DNA of 64,000 nt, from the NCBI RefSeq assembly GCF_009208555.1, contig NZ_WFLI01000020.1, positions 1 to 64,000 of the forward strand. Direction: 5' to 3'. This document shows positions 23,540 through 33,081 of the stretch, piece by piece. The position numbers and the translations under genes were made by a program. Under the pieces are notes generated by a model. That model was not told the origin of the DNA and did not search any database. It worked only from the letters and a program-made list of their open reading frames with translations. This DNA comes from Janthinobacterium violaceinigrum (GTDB lineage Bacteria > Pseudomonadota > Gammaproteobacteria > Burkholderiales > Burkholderiaceae_D). Every line of letters starts with the position of its first letter. Within the stretch, counting starts at the first letter, position 1.

Positions 23540-25771
23540 ATGATCAAGATGTCCAAGATGCACAAGCGTTTGTGCGCCAAAAGCGCTGCTATGCTGGCAC
23601 TGTCCGCTGCCTTGCCTATCGGCTCGGCTTACGCTGATGAAGTCGCTGCTGATACGGCCCCTGCCGCCAGCCAGCTGGAAACCGTGACCGTGACGGCGCA
23701 GCGCCGCAAGGAAAATATCCGCGACGTGCCCGTCTCCGTATCGTTGCTGCGCGACGAGAAGCTCGACGTGCTGGTGTCCAGCGGACAAGACATTCGCGTG
23801 CTGGCCGGCAAAGTGCCGAGCCTGAACGTGGAATCGTCGAATGGCCGCACCTTCCCCCGCTTCTACATCCGCGGCTACGGCAATACCGACTTCAACATCT
23901 TTGCATCGCAACCTGTTTCCCTGATTTACGACGATGTCGTGCAAGAAAACCCCATCCTCAAGGGCTATCCGATTTTCGACGTGGCTGGCGTGGAAGTGCT
24001 GCGCGGCCCGCAAGGCACCTTGTTTGGCCGCAATACGCCTGCCGGCGTGGTCAAGTTCGAATCCGTCAAGCCGAACCTGGACAAGGTCGAGGGCTATTAC
24101 AACGTCTCCACGGCCACGCATAACACGAGCAATTTCGATGGCGCCGTCAACGTGCCGCTGAGCAAAGAATGGGCCTTGCGCTTCTCGACCCTGCGCCAGC
24201 ACCGCGACGACTACGTCGACAATACGTTTACGGGCCAGAAAAACGCGCTGGACGGCTACAACGAACACGCGGAACGCGTGCAATTGCTGTACGCACCGAA
24301 CACCACGTTCAACGCCCTGTTCAATGTGCACCAGCGCAATACGACGGGCAGCGCGCGCGTCTTCTACGCTAACATGATCAAGCAGGGCACGAACGATATC
24401 GTCGACGGTTTCGACCCGAACAAGTCGTTCACGAACGCGCCGAATTTCCAGCGCCTGCGCACCAACGGCGCCAGCGCCCGCCTGAGCTGGGACCTGGACG
24501 GCGTCAAGCTGTACTCGATCACCGGCTTTGAACAAGTCGGCAATTACGTGTCGCATGGCGACATCGACGGCGGCACGCCGACGGGCCCCGGCTTCATTCC
24601 TTTCCAGGTTGAAACGGCTGGCGGCATCACCAGCGTGAAACAATACTCGCAAGAATTCCGCGCCGAATCGAAAAATGCCGGTCCGCTCAACTGGCAGGCA
24701 GGCGTGTACTACTTTAACGAAGATGCCAACGGTTTCACCGACAACTTCGATACCAACACGCACGTGCTGACCACGCACCTGGCCAGCCGCCAGAAGAACT
24801 CGGCCTGGGCAACGTTTGGTTCCGTCAACTACGCCGTCAACGACGACTTCATGCTGCGCGCCGGTTTGCGCTACACCAAGGACAAGAAGGATTTCAACAC
24901 GGTAGAGGCAATCAACATCGCGCAAGTCAACCCGACCAGCGCCGATGTCAGCAAAGCCAAGGTCAACTGGGACCTGAGCGGTACCTACAAGTACAACAAG
25001 GACGTGAACTTCTACGCCCGTATCGCCACCGGTTTCCGCGCGCCGAGTATCGCGCCGGCCAGCAAGGACGTGCCAGTGACCGTGGCCGACGCGGAAACGA
25101 TCACCTCGTATGAAGCGGGCATCAAGGCCGACCTGTTCAACCGCCGCGCCCGCGTAGCGTTCAGCGTGTATGACTACCAGGTGAAAAACCAGCAACTGAC
25201 GGTGGTGGGCGGTACGTCGAACGTGACGCGCCTGATCAATGCTGCCAAGACGAATGGCCGCGGCGCGGAACTGGAACTGGAAGGTTTTGTCACGCCGAGC
25301 CTGAAGATGTCGCTGGGCGGCAGCTACAACTTCACGGAAATCAAGGACCCGAGCCTGTCGATCGCCACCTGCGCACAATCGCGTTGCACCGTGACCGATC
25401 CGCTCACCACCGGCAACCGCGCCATCATCGACGGCAATCCATTGCCGCAAGCGCCGAAGTGGACGATCACCGCCACGGGCCGCTATTCGATTCCGATGGA
25501 AAACGGCGAATTCTTCGTCTTCACGGACTGGGCTTACCGCAGCAAGATCAACTTCTTCCTGTATGAGGCAACCGAGTTCACCGGCAAGCCGATGGTCGAA
25601 GGCGGCTTGCGCGTGGGCTACACCTGGGATGCCGGCAAGTATGAAGTGGCCGCTTTTGGCCGCAACATCACCGACATTCAGCGCATCACGGGCGCCATCG
25701 ACTTCAACAACCGCACGGGCTTCATCAATGAGCCGCGTCAATTTGGCGTGCAATTCAAAGGCAACTTCTAA
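23540..25771 (+). CDS. TonB-dependent outer-membrane receptor
   Basis: 743 residues from the ATG at 23540 (MIKMSKMHKRLC), preceded by GGGAAAC; another in-frame ATG lies nine bases later. Signal peptide ends near ...ALPIGSAYA. The TonB-box region is ETVTVTAQRRKENIRDVPVSVS. The plug carries VLRGPQGTLFGRNTPAG, and the C-terminal barrel ends in VQFKGNF. It belongs to the same broad receptor class as the one at 13872 but is not a close copy. A disulfide-type pair (CAQSRC) sits in a late extracellular loop. No enzyme genes accompany it; it lies divergent to the kinase-bla pair and convergent with gluQ. Substrate unknown. Confidence 0.93.
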   Translation: MIKMSKMHKRLCAKSAAMLALSAALPIGSAYADEVAADTAPAASQLETVTVTAQRRKENIRDVPVSVSLLRDEKLDVLVSSGQDIRVLAGKVPSLNVESSNGRTFPRFYIRGYGNTDFNIFASQPVSLIYDDVVQENPILKGYPIFDVAGVEVLRGPQGTLFGRNTPAGVVKFESVKPNLDKVEGYYNVSTATHNTSNFDGAVNVPLSKEWALRFSTLRQHRDDYVDNTFTGQKNALDGYNEHAERVQLLYAPNTTFNALFNVHQRNTTGSARVFYANMIKQGTNDIVDGFDPNKSFTNAPNFQRLRTNGASARLSWDLDGVKLYSITGFEQVGNYVSHGDIDGGTPTGPGFIPFQVETAGGITSVKQYSQEFRAESKNAGPLNWQAGVYYFNEDANGFTDNFDTNTHVLTTHLASRQKNSAWATFGSVNYAVNDDFMLRAGLRYTKDKKDFNTVEAINIAQVNPTSADVSKAKVNWDLSGTYKYNKDVNFYARIATGFRAPSIAPASKDVPVTVADAETITSYEAGIKADLFNRRARVAFSVYDYQVKNQQLTVVGGTSNVTRLINAAKTNGRGAELELEGFVTPSLKMSLGGSYNFTEIKDPSLSIATCAQSRCTVTDPLTTGNRAIIDGNPLPQAPKWTITATGRYSIPMENGEFFVFTDWAYRSKINFFLYEATEFTGKPMVEGGLRVGYTWDAGKYEVAAFGRNITDIQRITGAIDFNNRTGFINEPRQFGVQFKGNF

Positions 25772-25782
25772 TTGCCGGACTT

Positions 25783-25847
25783 CAGGCGCCGGCCATGCGC
25801 TGGCGCCTGCATTGCTACCCGCCCGGTTCGCCGCGGCGGGTTTTTTT
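25783..25847. terminator. Two hairpins between the TonB receptor and gluQ
   Basis: The first hairpin pairs CAGGCGCC (25783-25790) with GGCGCCTG (25802-25809). The second pairs CCCGCC (25818-25823) with GGCGGG (25835-25840), extended inside by CGG-TTCG-CCG, and is followed by seven T residues. The second is a standard intrinsic terminator for the receptor gene; its T run reaches the gluQ stop codon. Confidence 0.85.
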
Positions 25848-26772
25848 ATGCCTGTTCGGGCAGGCGCGCCAGCCGCTGCGCCCAGGCGGGAATCGCTTGC
25901 CGCCAGAAGTCGTCCACCTTGTCGGCGCGCACGTCGAGACCGAGGAAACGGGCGGCGGGCAGCAGCGCCGATGCCAGCAGGTCGGCGGCGCTGGTCCCCG
26001 TATCGAAGGCAAGCGCGCCCGTCTGCTTCGACAGTTTCTCGCCGCTGCCGTTGGTGACGACAGGCACGTGCAAAAAGCCGGGATGGGGCAAGCCCAGCAC
26101 ATCTTGCAGATACAACTGGCGCGGCGTGGAATCGAGCAAGTCCGCCCCGCGCACCACGTGCGTGATGCCTTGCTCCCCATCGTCGACCACCACGGCCAGC
26201 TGGTAGGCCCAGTAGCCATCGCCGCGCAGCACGATGAAGTCGCCCACCTCGCCAGCCAGGTCTTGCTGCTGGGGACCCGCCCAGCGGTCCGTAAAGCCAT
26301 ACACGGCTGGCGGCCCCTGCGGCACGCGCAGCCGCAAGGCCCGTGCCGCCTTGCCCGGCGCCAGGCCATGGCGGCAAGTGCCCGGATACACGGCGACCCC
26401 ACCCTTGGGCCCGCCCGCCTGCAGCACCGAATCCTGGATTTCCTTGCGCGAACAGCCGCACGCATACACGAGGCCATCGTCCTGCAACTGCTTCAACGCC
26501 GCCTCGTACAGCGGCAGGCGCCTGCTTTGCCACGTCGCCTCGCCATCCCAGTGCATGCCGCAGCGCTGCAGGCTGGCCAGGATGCCCAGATCGGCACCCT
26601 CGACATTGCGGTCATAGTCCAGATCCTCGATGCGCAACAGCCACGTGCCCAGATGCACCTTCGCATCGAGATAGCTGGCCATGGCGGCAACGAGCGAACC
26701 CATGTGCAGAGGACCGGAGGGGGAGGGGGCGAAGCGGCCGATGTAGGGAGAGGTGAGGGGAGAACTGTTCAT
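25846..26772 (-). CDS. gluQ: Glutamyl-Q tRNA(Asp) synthetase
   Basis: 308 residues from the ATG at 26772 (MNSSPLTSPYIGRFAPSPSG); a longer N terminus is possible but low in conservation. It transfers activated glutamate to queuosine at the tRNA-Asp wobble base. The HIGH-like motif is HMGS in PSGPLHMGSLVAAM, the KMSKS-like motif is KLSKQ, and the zinc site is CGC in VYACGCSRKE with a further Cys in YPGTCRHG. The protein lacks the anticodon-binding domain of full GluRS, hence the length of about 300. In enterics gluQ is linked to dksA, but no dksA gene is seen here. It is convergent with the TonB receptor gene, sharing a terminator region. Confidence 0.93.
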   Translation of the reverse strand: MNSSPLTSPYIGRFAPSPSGPLHMGSLVAAMASYLDAKVHLGTWLLRIEDLDYDRNVEGADLGILASLQRCGMHWDGEATWQSRRLPLYEAALKQLQDDGLVYACGCSRKEIQDSVLQAGGPKGGVAVYPGTCRHGLAPGKAARALRLRVPQGPPAVYGFTDRWAGPQQQDLAGEVGDFIVLRGDGYWAYQLAVVVDDGEQGITHVVRGADLLDSTPRQLYLQDVLGLPHPGFLHVPVVTNGSGEKLSKQTGALAFDTGTSAADLLASALLPAARFLGLDVRADKVDDFWRQAIPAWAQRLARLPEQA

Positions 26773-27077
26773 TCGTGCTGGCAAAAGCGGCTGCGGAGGC
26801 AGCATGCGCTCGTGGGGTTGGCTACAGGGTGGAACAAGTATCGGGGAGGGCGGCAGGCCTGTCAAATCATGCGCAATGGCAGGTGATGCCATGTGCATGC
26901 CATGTCATCGCGTCTTGCAAGATGCGCGGGGCTGGATCGTGGCGGCGACATGCGGGCGAGGGGGCGAGCCGTATCGGGGGGATTGCCGGCAGTTGTTCCA
27001 CGGTCGCTCTGCGCCAGCAGGAAAGCTTCATGCTGGCATCAGGCGCGACCGTGTGTGTTGATGCGTAACAATGAATT

Positions 27078-27941
27078 TTAGAAATGGTACTCCGCGCGTA
27101 TCATCGGCGTCTTTGCCGTCTGGCCCACGTTGCCCGTGGTGGCGGGCGAGTTGCCGAACTTGTTCTTCCAGTACTGGTATTCCAGGCCCACGCGGAAGGT
27201 GTTCTTGGGGCTGCCCAGGGCTGCGCCCACGTCGAACATCACCTGCATGTCGATATTCGTTTCCACTGCCGTCTTGCGTCCCACTTCATCGTTGCCTTTT
27301 GAATCGATGAGGTTGAAGAAACCTTCGAACGCGAACAGCGGCGACAGGGGGATGGCCCAGGCGCCCGTCAGCATGGCGTGCGTTTTATAGGTGTAGCGGC
27401 CCGTCACTTGCGAGATGGGCGGGAAGGCGCCGCTGGGGGCATTGCTTTCGCGCAGCAACAGCAGGCTGGTGTTGAAGAAGCCGGGCACGTCCCACATCAG
27501 GGTGGGGCCGGCCACCAGCATGCGCTTGCGCGAGTTGTAGCCGACGTCATTTTTCGTGTTGACGTCGAAGCCCAGGGTGACGCCGACGCCGCGCACGGGA
27601 CCGAACTTGATGTCGCTGCCGCGCACCTTGCCGATGTCGATGGTGTTGCGGTAGACGAGATAGGCCTCTTGCGCACCGGATGTCTTGCCGAGCGCGCCAG
27701 GGTCCTTGCTGTCGGACATGAGGAAATCGAGGTTGACGAAGTTGCTGCCGTATTTGTAGCCGCTGGCGTGCGTGATGGCAAAGATGTTCTTCTTGATGTC
27801 GTCCGGATTGAACGGCTCGCGGTAATCATTGCCGGCGCGCCAGCTCAGCGCGGTATCGCTCCATTCGGCAGCCTGGGCGGTTGCGCCCACGCCCAGGGTG
27901 GTGGTGAGGCAGAGCAACAGACACGGTATGGTTTTTGGCAC
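27078..27941 (-). CDS. Tsx-like outer-membrane nucleoside channel
   Basis: 287 residues from a GTG at 27941, with AGGAG seven bases upstream. Signal peptide of about 24 residues (CLLLCLTTTLGVGATAQA). The mature N terminus has SWRAGNDYREPF, then NFVNLDFLMSDSKDPG, which matches the Tsx/OmpK channel family, and a C-terminal Phe after EYHF typical of beta-barrel insertion. Strands alternate through AYLVYRNTIDIG and LEYQYWKNKFG. Tsx channels pass nucleosides across the outer membrane. The gene is divergent from a BMP-type nucleoside ABC importer (28343-32967), so the two together supply a complete uptake route. Substrate range (nucleosides versus related compounds) is inference. Confidence 0.85.
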   Translation of the reverse strand: MPKTIPCLLLCLTTTLGVGATAQAAEWSDTALSWRAGNDYREPFNPDDIKKNIFAITHASGYKYGSNFVNLDFLMSDSKDPGALGKTSGAQEAYLVYRNTIDIGKVRGSDIKFGPVRGVGVTLGFDVNTKNDVGYNSRKRMLVAGPTLMWDVPGFFNTSLLLLRESNAPSGAFPPISQVTGRYTYKTHAMLTGAWAIPLSPLFAFEGFFNLIDSKGNDEVGRKTAVETNIDMQVMFDVGAALGSPKNTFRVGLEYQYWKNKFGNSPATTGNVGQTAKTPMIRAEYHF

Positions 27942-28342
27942 TTTCGGCTCCTGATGGCGGTGTTGAGAAACGGGAACTGGTGATGGCAGGGCGCAGGGGG
28001 CTGGCCCACTAGCCCACTAGCGCGCATGAAGCGCTGCGATGGGGCATATTGCGCGCCGTTCAATCCATGATGCGAGAATCGCCGCCCCGGGCGATATGTC
28101 TTATCTGCATACTTACTATCAGTTCTTGCATATAATCATCGCACCTTCTCGTCCTTGCGGGGCAAGGCGGCTGCTGTAAAGCTGATAATTTTTTTCAAAA
28201 TTGTATACAGGTGTTGTTTTTTTGAGGAAATAGAAATGCACGCCGCCGCGCCTGCCCCCCAAGCGCCGCGGATGCCGATACGATAGAGACAGCAGCTTGA
28301 TTTTTCTTACCGGCCCCGACGCCGGCGACCCCGCAGCGAGGC
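27942..28342. promoter_or_regulatory. Divergent control region of the nucleoside-uptake genes
   Basis: 400 bases between the Tsx-like and ABC-transporter genes. It contains a hairpin CCTTGC-GGG-GCAAGG (28153-28167) and an AT-rich stretch with the palindrome TGTATACA (28202-28209), the core seen in several GntR-family operators. A TATAAT-like motif lies in TTGCATATAATC near 28130. No regulator gene is adjacent. A shared control site is plausible but unproven; I saw no match to a purine riboswitch. Confidence 0.35.
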
Positions 28343-29869
28343 ATGAAAAAAACAATGACGGCACGCCTGGAATTACTCGATATCAGCAAGCGCTATCCGG
28401 CCGTGGTGGCCAACGACGGCATCCATCTGACCGTCTTGCCGGGGCAGATCCATGCCGTGCTCGGTGAAAACGGCGCCGGCAAATCGACCTTGATGAAAAT
28501 CATCTACGGCGCCGTGCAGCCCGATGGCGGCCGCATCGTGTGGAATGGCCGCGAAGTGGAAATCGCCAACCCGTCGGCCGCGCGGGCGCTCGGCATCGCC
28601 ATGGTGTTCCAGCACTTTTCCCTGTTCGATACCTTGACTGTCACGGAAAACATCGCCCTCGGTTTGCCCGCCGGTACCAACATGGCGGAGCTGGCCCAGC
28701 GCATCGAGGCGACGGCGCGCCAGTACGGCCTGGACCTGGAACCGCAGCGCCACGTGCACACGCTTTCCGTGGGCGAATGCCAGCGCGTGGAAATCGTGCG
28801 CGCCCTGCTGGCCAAGCCGCAACTGCTGATCCTCGATGAACCGACTTCCGTGCTGACGCCGGGCGCCGTGGAAAAGCTGTTTACGACCTTGCGCCAGCTG
28901 GCGGCCGAAGGCTGCAGCATCCTGTACATCAGCCACAAGCTCGACGAAATCCGCGCCCTGTGCCACACGTGCACGGTGGTGCGCGCCGGCAAGAATGCGG
29001 GCGTGTGCGACCCCTCGCAGGAATCGGCAGCCAGCCTGTCGCGCATGATGATCGGCGCCGAGCCGCCCGCCGTCACGCGCGTGGCGCGCACGCCCGGTGC
29101 GGCCATGCTGAGCGTCAAGAATTTGCATTTGCCGAAGAGCCACCCGTTCGCCACCGAGTTGCGCGATATCAGTTTCGACGTGCGCGCGGGAGAGATCGTC
29201 GGCATCGCGGGCGTGTCCGGCAATGGCCAGCAGGAATTGCTGGCCGCCCTGTCGGGCGAGGACTTGCGCGCGGCCCCCGCCAGCATCGTGCTGAACGGCA
29301 CGCCGGCGGGGCGCCTGCCGCCGGGCCGGCGCCGGGCCCTCGGCTTCGGCTTCGTGCCGGAGGAAAGGCTGGGGCGGGGCGCCGTGCCCGACATGGCGCT
29401 GGCCGACAACGTCCTGCTCAGCTGGCAGACACCCGCCACCATCCGCCACGGCTTCGTGCGGCACAAGGTCATCGCGCAGCGGGCGGCCGCCATCATCGCG
29501 CGCTTCCAGGTGAAGGCGGGCGGGCCGCAGGCGCTGGCGCGCAGCCTGTCGGGCGGCAACTTGCAGAAATACATAGTCGGACGCGAAGTCATGCGCGAAC
29601 CCACGGTGCTGGTGGTGGCGCAGCCCACCTGGGGCGTGGACGTGGGCGCGGCCGCGCAAATCCGCGCCGAATTGCTGGCGCTGCGCGATTCCGGTTGCGC
29701 GCTGCTCGTCGTGTCGGAGGAACTCGATGAATTGTTCGACATCAGCGACCGCCTGCTGGTAATGGCGAAGGGAAAAATTTCGCCATCGCTCGACGTGGGC
29801 GAGGCCAGCGTGAGCCTGGTGGGACAATGGATGAGCGGGCTGTGGCCGCAGGAGGCTGCCCATGGCTAA
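28343..29869 (+). CDS. Nucleoside-type ABC transporter, double ATP-binding subunit
   Basis: 508 residues with two ABC domains. Domain 1 has Walker A GENGAGKST at 41-49, signature SVGECQRVEIV and Walker B LLILDEPTS. Domain 2 (about 255-500) has a degenerate Walker A GVSGNGQQE, signature LSGGNLQKYIVGRE and VVAQPTWGVDVGA. This two-domain layout with a defective second site is typical of the ribose/galactose and BMP/nucleoside (NupA-type) importers. It is the first gene of a four-gene operon; its stop codon overlaps the next start by 8 bases. An alternative start, ATG at 28355, is possible since GAGG is very close to the first one. Confidence 0.92.
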   Translation: MKKTMTARLELLDISKRYPAVVANDGIHLTVLPGQIHAVLGENGAGKSTLMKIIYGAVQPDGGRIVWNGREVEIANPSAARALGIAMVFQHFSLFDTLTVTENIALGLPAGTNMAELAQRIEATARQYGLDLEPQRHVHTLSVGECQRVEIVRALLAKPQLLILDEPTSVLTPGAVEKLFTTLRQLAAEGCSILYISHKLDEIRALCHTCTVVRAGKNAGVCDPSQESAASLSRMMIGAEPPAVTRVARTPGAAMLSVKNLHLPKSHPFATELRDISFDVRAGEIVGIAGVSGNGQQELLAALSGEDLRAAPASIVLNGTPAGRLPPGRRRALGFGFVPEERLGRGAVPDMALADNVLLSWQTPATIRHGFVRHKVIAQRAAAIIARFQVKAGGPQALARSLSGGNLQKYIVGREVMREPTVLVVAQPTWGVDVGAAAQIRAELLALRDSGCALLVVSEELDELFDISDRLLVMAKGKISPSLDVGEASVSLVGQWMSGLWPQEAAHG

Positions 29870-30938
29870 GTTTGCCTTGCGCCTGGAAGCCCGTCCTGCG
29901 CCCTCGCGGCTGATGTCGTGGCTGTCGCCCGTGCTGGCCGTGCTGCTGACCGTGCTGTGCGGCGCGCTGCTGTTTATGGCGCTGGGCCACGATCCGCTGG
30001 CGGGCCTGGCCGTGTTCTTCGTGGAACCCTTGCGCGACGCGCATGGCTGGTCCGAGCTGGGCCTCAAGGTGGCGCCGCTGCTGCTGATCGCCGTGGGACT
30101 GGCCATCTGTTTTCGCGCCAACATCTACAACATCGGCGCGGAAGGGCAGCTGACCCTGGGCGCCATCTGCGGCGGCGCGGCTGCCCTGTATCTGGACGAT
30201 GGCGTGGGCGGCGCGGCCATCATCGGCGTGTCCCTGCTGGCCGGCATGGCGGGCGGCATGGCGTGGGCGGGCCTCGTGGCATGGCTGCGCGACCGCTACA
30301 ACGCCAGCGAAATCCTCGTCTCGCTGATGCTCGTCTACATCGCCCAGTTGCTGCTCAGCTATCTCGTGTATGGCGTGCTGCGCGATCCGGAGGGCTTCAA
30401 CTTCCCCCAGTCGAAACTGCTGTCCGACGGCTTGCTGCTGCCCATGGTTGTCAGCGATACGCGCTTGCATATGGGCATCGTGTTTGCCTTGCTGGCCTCC
30501 TTGGGCGGCTGGCTGTATCTGTCGCGCAGCATTGCGGGATTCCGCCTGCGCGTGGGCGGCATGGCGCCGGCCGCCGCCCGCTATGCAGGGTTTTCCTCGC
30601 GCAAGACCCTGTGGTCGTCCTTGCTGATCTGCGGCGCCCTGTCCGGCCTGGCGGGCGCCTGCGAAGTGCTGGGACCGATGGGGCAGCTGACCCCCACGGT
30701 CTCGCCCGGCTACGGCTTTGCCGCCATCATCGTCGCCTTCGTGGGGCGGCTGCATCCTGTGGGCGTGATTTTTTCCAGTTTCGTCATGGCCCTGTTTTAC
30801 ATCGGCGGCGAACTGGCGCAATCGCGCCTCGGCTTGCCCAGCGCGATCACGGGCGTGTTCCAGGGCATCTTGCTGTTCGCCTTGCTCGCCTGCGATGTGC
30901 TGATCCAATACAAACTGCGCTGGAGAAAACATGGATAA
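29862..30938 (+). CDS. Nucleoside ABC transporter permease 1
   Basis: 358 residues, about ten hydrophobic helices. The RANIYNIGAEGQLTLGAI segment (residues about 85-102) is the signature of BPD_transp_2 permeases of the NupB/YufP type that work with BMP-family binding proteins. Starts with ATGGCTAA overlapping the ATPase stop and ends with an 8-base overlap (ATGGATAA) into the next permease. A loop with ILVSLMLVYIA completes the family pattern. The overlaps imply coupled translation and a 1:1 subunit ratio. Confidence 0.92.
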   Translation: MAKFALRLEARPAPSRLMSWLSPVLAVLLTVLCGALLFMALGHDPLAGLAVFFVEPLRDAHGWSELGLKVAPLLLIAVGLAICFRANIYNIGAEGQLTLGAICGGAAALYLDDGVGGAAIIGVSLLAGMAGGMAWAGLVAWLRDRYNASEILVSLMLVYIAQLLLSYLVYGVLRDPEGFNFPQSKLLSDGLLLPMVVSDTRLHMGIVFALLASLGGWLYLSRSIAGFRLRVGGMAPAAARYAGFSSRKTLWSSLLICGALSGLAGACEVLGPMGQLTPTVSPGYGFAAIIVAFVGRLHPVGVIFSSFVMALFYIGGELAQSRLGLPSAITGVFQGILLFALLACDVLIQYKLRWRKHG

Positions 30939-31860
30939 CCTGGCCCTGACGATCGCACCGCTGGTCGCCGCCAGCATCAATGCGGGCACGCCGCTGATGC
31001 TGGCCGCGCTGGGCCTGCTCGTCAATGAAAAGGCGGGCGTGGTCAACCTGGGCGCGGAAGGCATGATGCTGGTCTCCGCCATCACGGGCTTTGCCGTGGC
31101 CGTCAACACGGGCAGCCCCACCCTGGGCTTTCTTGCGGGGGCGGGCGCCAGCATGGTGCTGTCGGGCTTTTTTGCCTGGCTGACCGTGTGGCTGGGCACG
31201 AACCAGTACGCGACGGGCCTGGCCTTGTCCTTGTTCGGCGCGGGCGCGTCCACGTATATCGGTCTGAACTATGTGGGCAACAGCTTGCAGAATGGGCGCT
31301 TCGGCATCCCCTTGCTGGAAGACATACCCGTGCTGGGGCCGGCCCTGTTCCGCCAGCATCCGATGGTGTATTTGTCCCTGCTGCTGTGCCTGGCCATCGC
31401 CTGGTTTTTGTACCGCACGCGGGCGGGACTGGTGCTGCGCGCCGTGGGCGAGTCGCCCGCATCCGCGCATGCGCTGGGCTACCCCGTGCGCCGCATCCGC
31501 CTGGCGGCAGTGCTGTTCGGCGGCGCCTGCTGCGGCCTGGCCGGCGCCTTTTTATCGCTCGTCTACACGCCGCTGTGGGTCGAGGGCATGGTGGCGGGAC
31601 GGGGCTGGATCGCGCTGGCGCTGACCACGTTTGCCACCTGGCGCCCCGCGCGCGTGGTGGGCGGCGCCTACCTGTTTGGCGGCATCACGATCTTGACTTT
31701 CCACGCGCAGGCGCTGGGCGTGCCCGTCGCGTCGCAGCTGTTGTCGATGCTGCCGTATGTGGCAGCCATCGTCGTGCTCGTGCTCATTTCCAGCAATGCC
31801 AATTACATCAAGCTCAACATGCCCGCTTCGTTGGGGAAAAATTTCAATCCGGGAAATTAA
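30931..31860 (+). CDS. Nucleoside ABC transporter permease 2
   Basis: 309 residues with eight to nine hydrophobic helices. NEKAGVVNLGAEGMMLVSA near residues 31-49 is the sister motif of the one in permease 1 and marks the NupC/YufQ type. WLGTNQYATGLALSLFG and GRGWIALALTTFATW are the other family segments. Overlaps the previous gene by 8 bases and lies 21 bases before the binding-protein gene. Together the two permeases form the heterodimeric inner-membrane channel. Confidence 0.92.
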   Translation: MDNLALTIAPLVAASINAGTPLMLAALGLLVNEKAGVVNLGAEGMMLVSAITGFAVAVNTGSPTLGFLAGAGASMVLSGFFAWLTVWLGTNQYATGLALSLFGAGASTYIGLNYVGNSLQNGRFGIPLLEDIPVLGPALFRQHPMVYLSLLLCLAIAWFLYRTRAGLVLRAVGESPASAHALGYPVRRIRLAAVLFGGACCGLAGAFLSLVYTPLWVEGMVAGRGWIALALTTFATWRPARVVGGAYLFGGITILTFHAQALGVPVASQLLSMLPYVAAIVVLVLISSNANYIKLNMPASLGKNFNPGN

Positions 31861-31881
31861 TCACTCACCACAAGGAAAACC

Positions 31882-32967
31882 ATGTCCAAGAAACTATTGT
31901 GTGCCGCTGCCTGCGGTGCCGCGCTGATGTCCGCCATGCCCGCCATGGCCGCCGCGCCCGCCACCGCGCCGCTGAATGTCGGTTTTGTTTACATCAGCCC
32001 CATCGGCGATGCGGGCTGGACTACCCAGCATGATCAGGCCCGCAAGGAAATGGAAAAGGCGCTGGGCAGCAAGATCACCACCAAGTATGTGGAAAACGTG
32101 CCGGAGAGCGCCGATGCGGAGCGCGTGATCCGCGACCTGGCGCAAACGGGCAGCAAGCTGGTCATCACGACTTCGTTTGGCTACATGAATCCCACCTTGA
32201 AAGTGGCGAAGCAATTTCCTAATGTGAAGTTCATTCATTTGACCGGCTACAAGACGGCGCCCAACGTGGCCAATACCAACGCCCGTTTCTACGAAGGCCG
32301 CTACCTGGCCGGCGTGTTGGCCGGCAAGATGAGCAAGACCCATGTGGCCGGCTATGTGGCGGCGTTCCCCATCCCGGAAGTATTGCAGGGAGTGAACGCC
32401 TTCACGCGCGGCATGCGCAGCGTGGACCCCAAGGCGGAAGTGAAAGTGGTGTGGGTCAATAGCTGGTTCGACCCGGGCAAGGAGCGCGACGCGGCCATCA
32501 CCCTGATCGGCCAGGGCGCCGACGTGGTCACCCACCACACGGACTCCACCGCCGTGGTGCAGGCGGCGGAAGAGAAGGGCAAGTATGCGATCGCCTACCA
32601 TTCGGACATGAAAAAGTACGGGCCGAAGGCGCAGCTGGCCGCCGTCACCCACCATTGGGGCGACTACTATACGAAGCAGGCGCAAGCCGTGCTGGACGGT
32701 ACGTGGAAGTCCAGCAGCACCTGGGGCGGCATCAAGGATGGCATGGTCAAGCTGGAAGGCATCAACGCTGCCGTGCCCGCCGACGTGAAACAGTTTGTAT
32801 TGGCGCGCGAGAAAGACTTGGTTGCTGGAAAACTCAATCCTTTCAGCGCACCCATCAAGGATAACGACGGCAAAGTGCGCCTGGACAAAGGCGTGCTGGA
32901 CGATGCGGCGCTGACGAAGATGGATTATTTTGTCGAAGGCGTGGCAGGAAAAGTTTCCGGAAAGTAA
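31882..32967 (+). CDS. BMP-family substrate-binding protein
   Basis: 361 residues with a signal peptide (MSKKLLCAAACGAALMSAMPAMAAA); no lipobox, so a soluble periplasmic protein. The N-terminal lobe starts VGFVYISPIGDAGWTTQHDQ, and GYMNPTLKVAKQFPNVKFIHLTGY, VAAFPIPEVLQGVNAF and HHTDSTAVVQAAEE follow. These match the BMP/PnrA group, which binds purine nucleosides in characterised members. RBS AAGGAAAA. Last gene of the operon; a GC hairpin lies 47 bases past the stop (33014-33036). Confidence 0.92.
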   Translation: MSKKLLCAAACGAALMSAMPAMAAAPATAPLNVGFVYISPIGDAGWTTQHDQARKEMEKALGSKITTKYVENVPESADAERVIRDLAQTGSKLVITTSFGYMNPTLKVAKQFPNVKFIHLTGYKTAPNVANTNARFYEGRYLAGVLAGKMSKTHVAGYVAAFPIPEVLQGVNAFTRGMRSVDPKAEVKVVWVNSWFDPGKERDAAITLIGQGADVVTHHTDSTAVVQAAEEKGKYAIAYHSDMKKYGPKAQLAAVTHHWGDYYTKQAQAVLDGTWKSSSTWGGIKDGMVKLEGINAAVPADVKQFVLAREKDLVAGKLNPFSAPIKDNDGKVRLDKGVLDDAALTKMDYFVEGVAGKVSGK

Positions 32968-33013
32968 TAGGTTTGAGTATAAACTTGCTGTAATATTGCC
33001 GGAAACGGGAGCC

Positions 33014-33036
33014 GGGCCGGGAGCGCATTCCGGCCC
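33014..33036 (+). terminator. GC hairpin after the BMP operon
   Basis: GGGCCGG and CCGGCCC form a perfect 7-bp stem with a 9-base loop, located between the transporter operon and the HDOD gene. No T run follows, so it may act as a weak or RNA-stabilising structure rather than a full terminator. Confidence 0.4.
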
Positions 33037-33081
33037 ATCCACACAGCAGAGCCTGAACAGGCCCGTACCGGAGATTGACCC

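Noticed and set aside
23384..26533. 1049-codon minus-strand frame opposite the second TonB receptor
   Set aside because: Runs through both the receptor and gluQ antisense with no recognisable domain; a high-GC artefact.
28081..28342. Possible purine riboswitch ahead of the nucleoside ABC operon
   Set aside because: The region has one short hairpin, but the three-way junction consensus (TATA ... TATGG ... CCNTAAA ... GACTATA) is absent.
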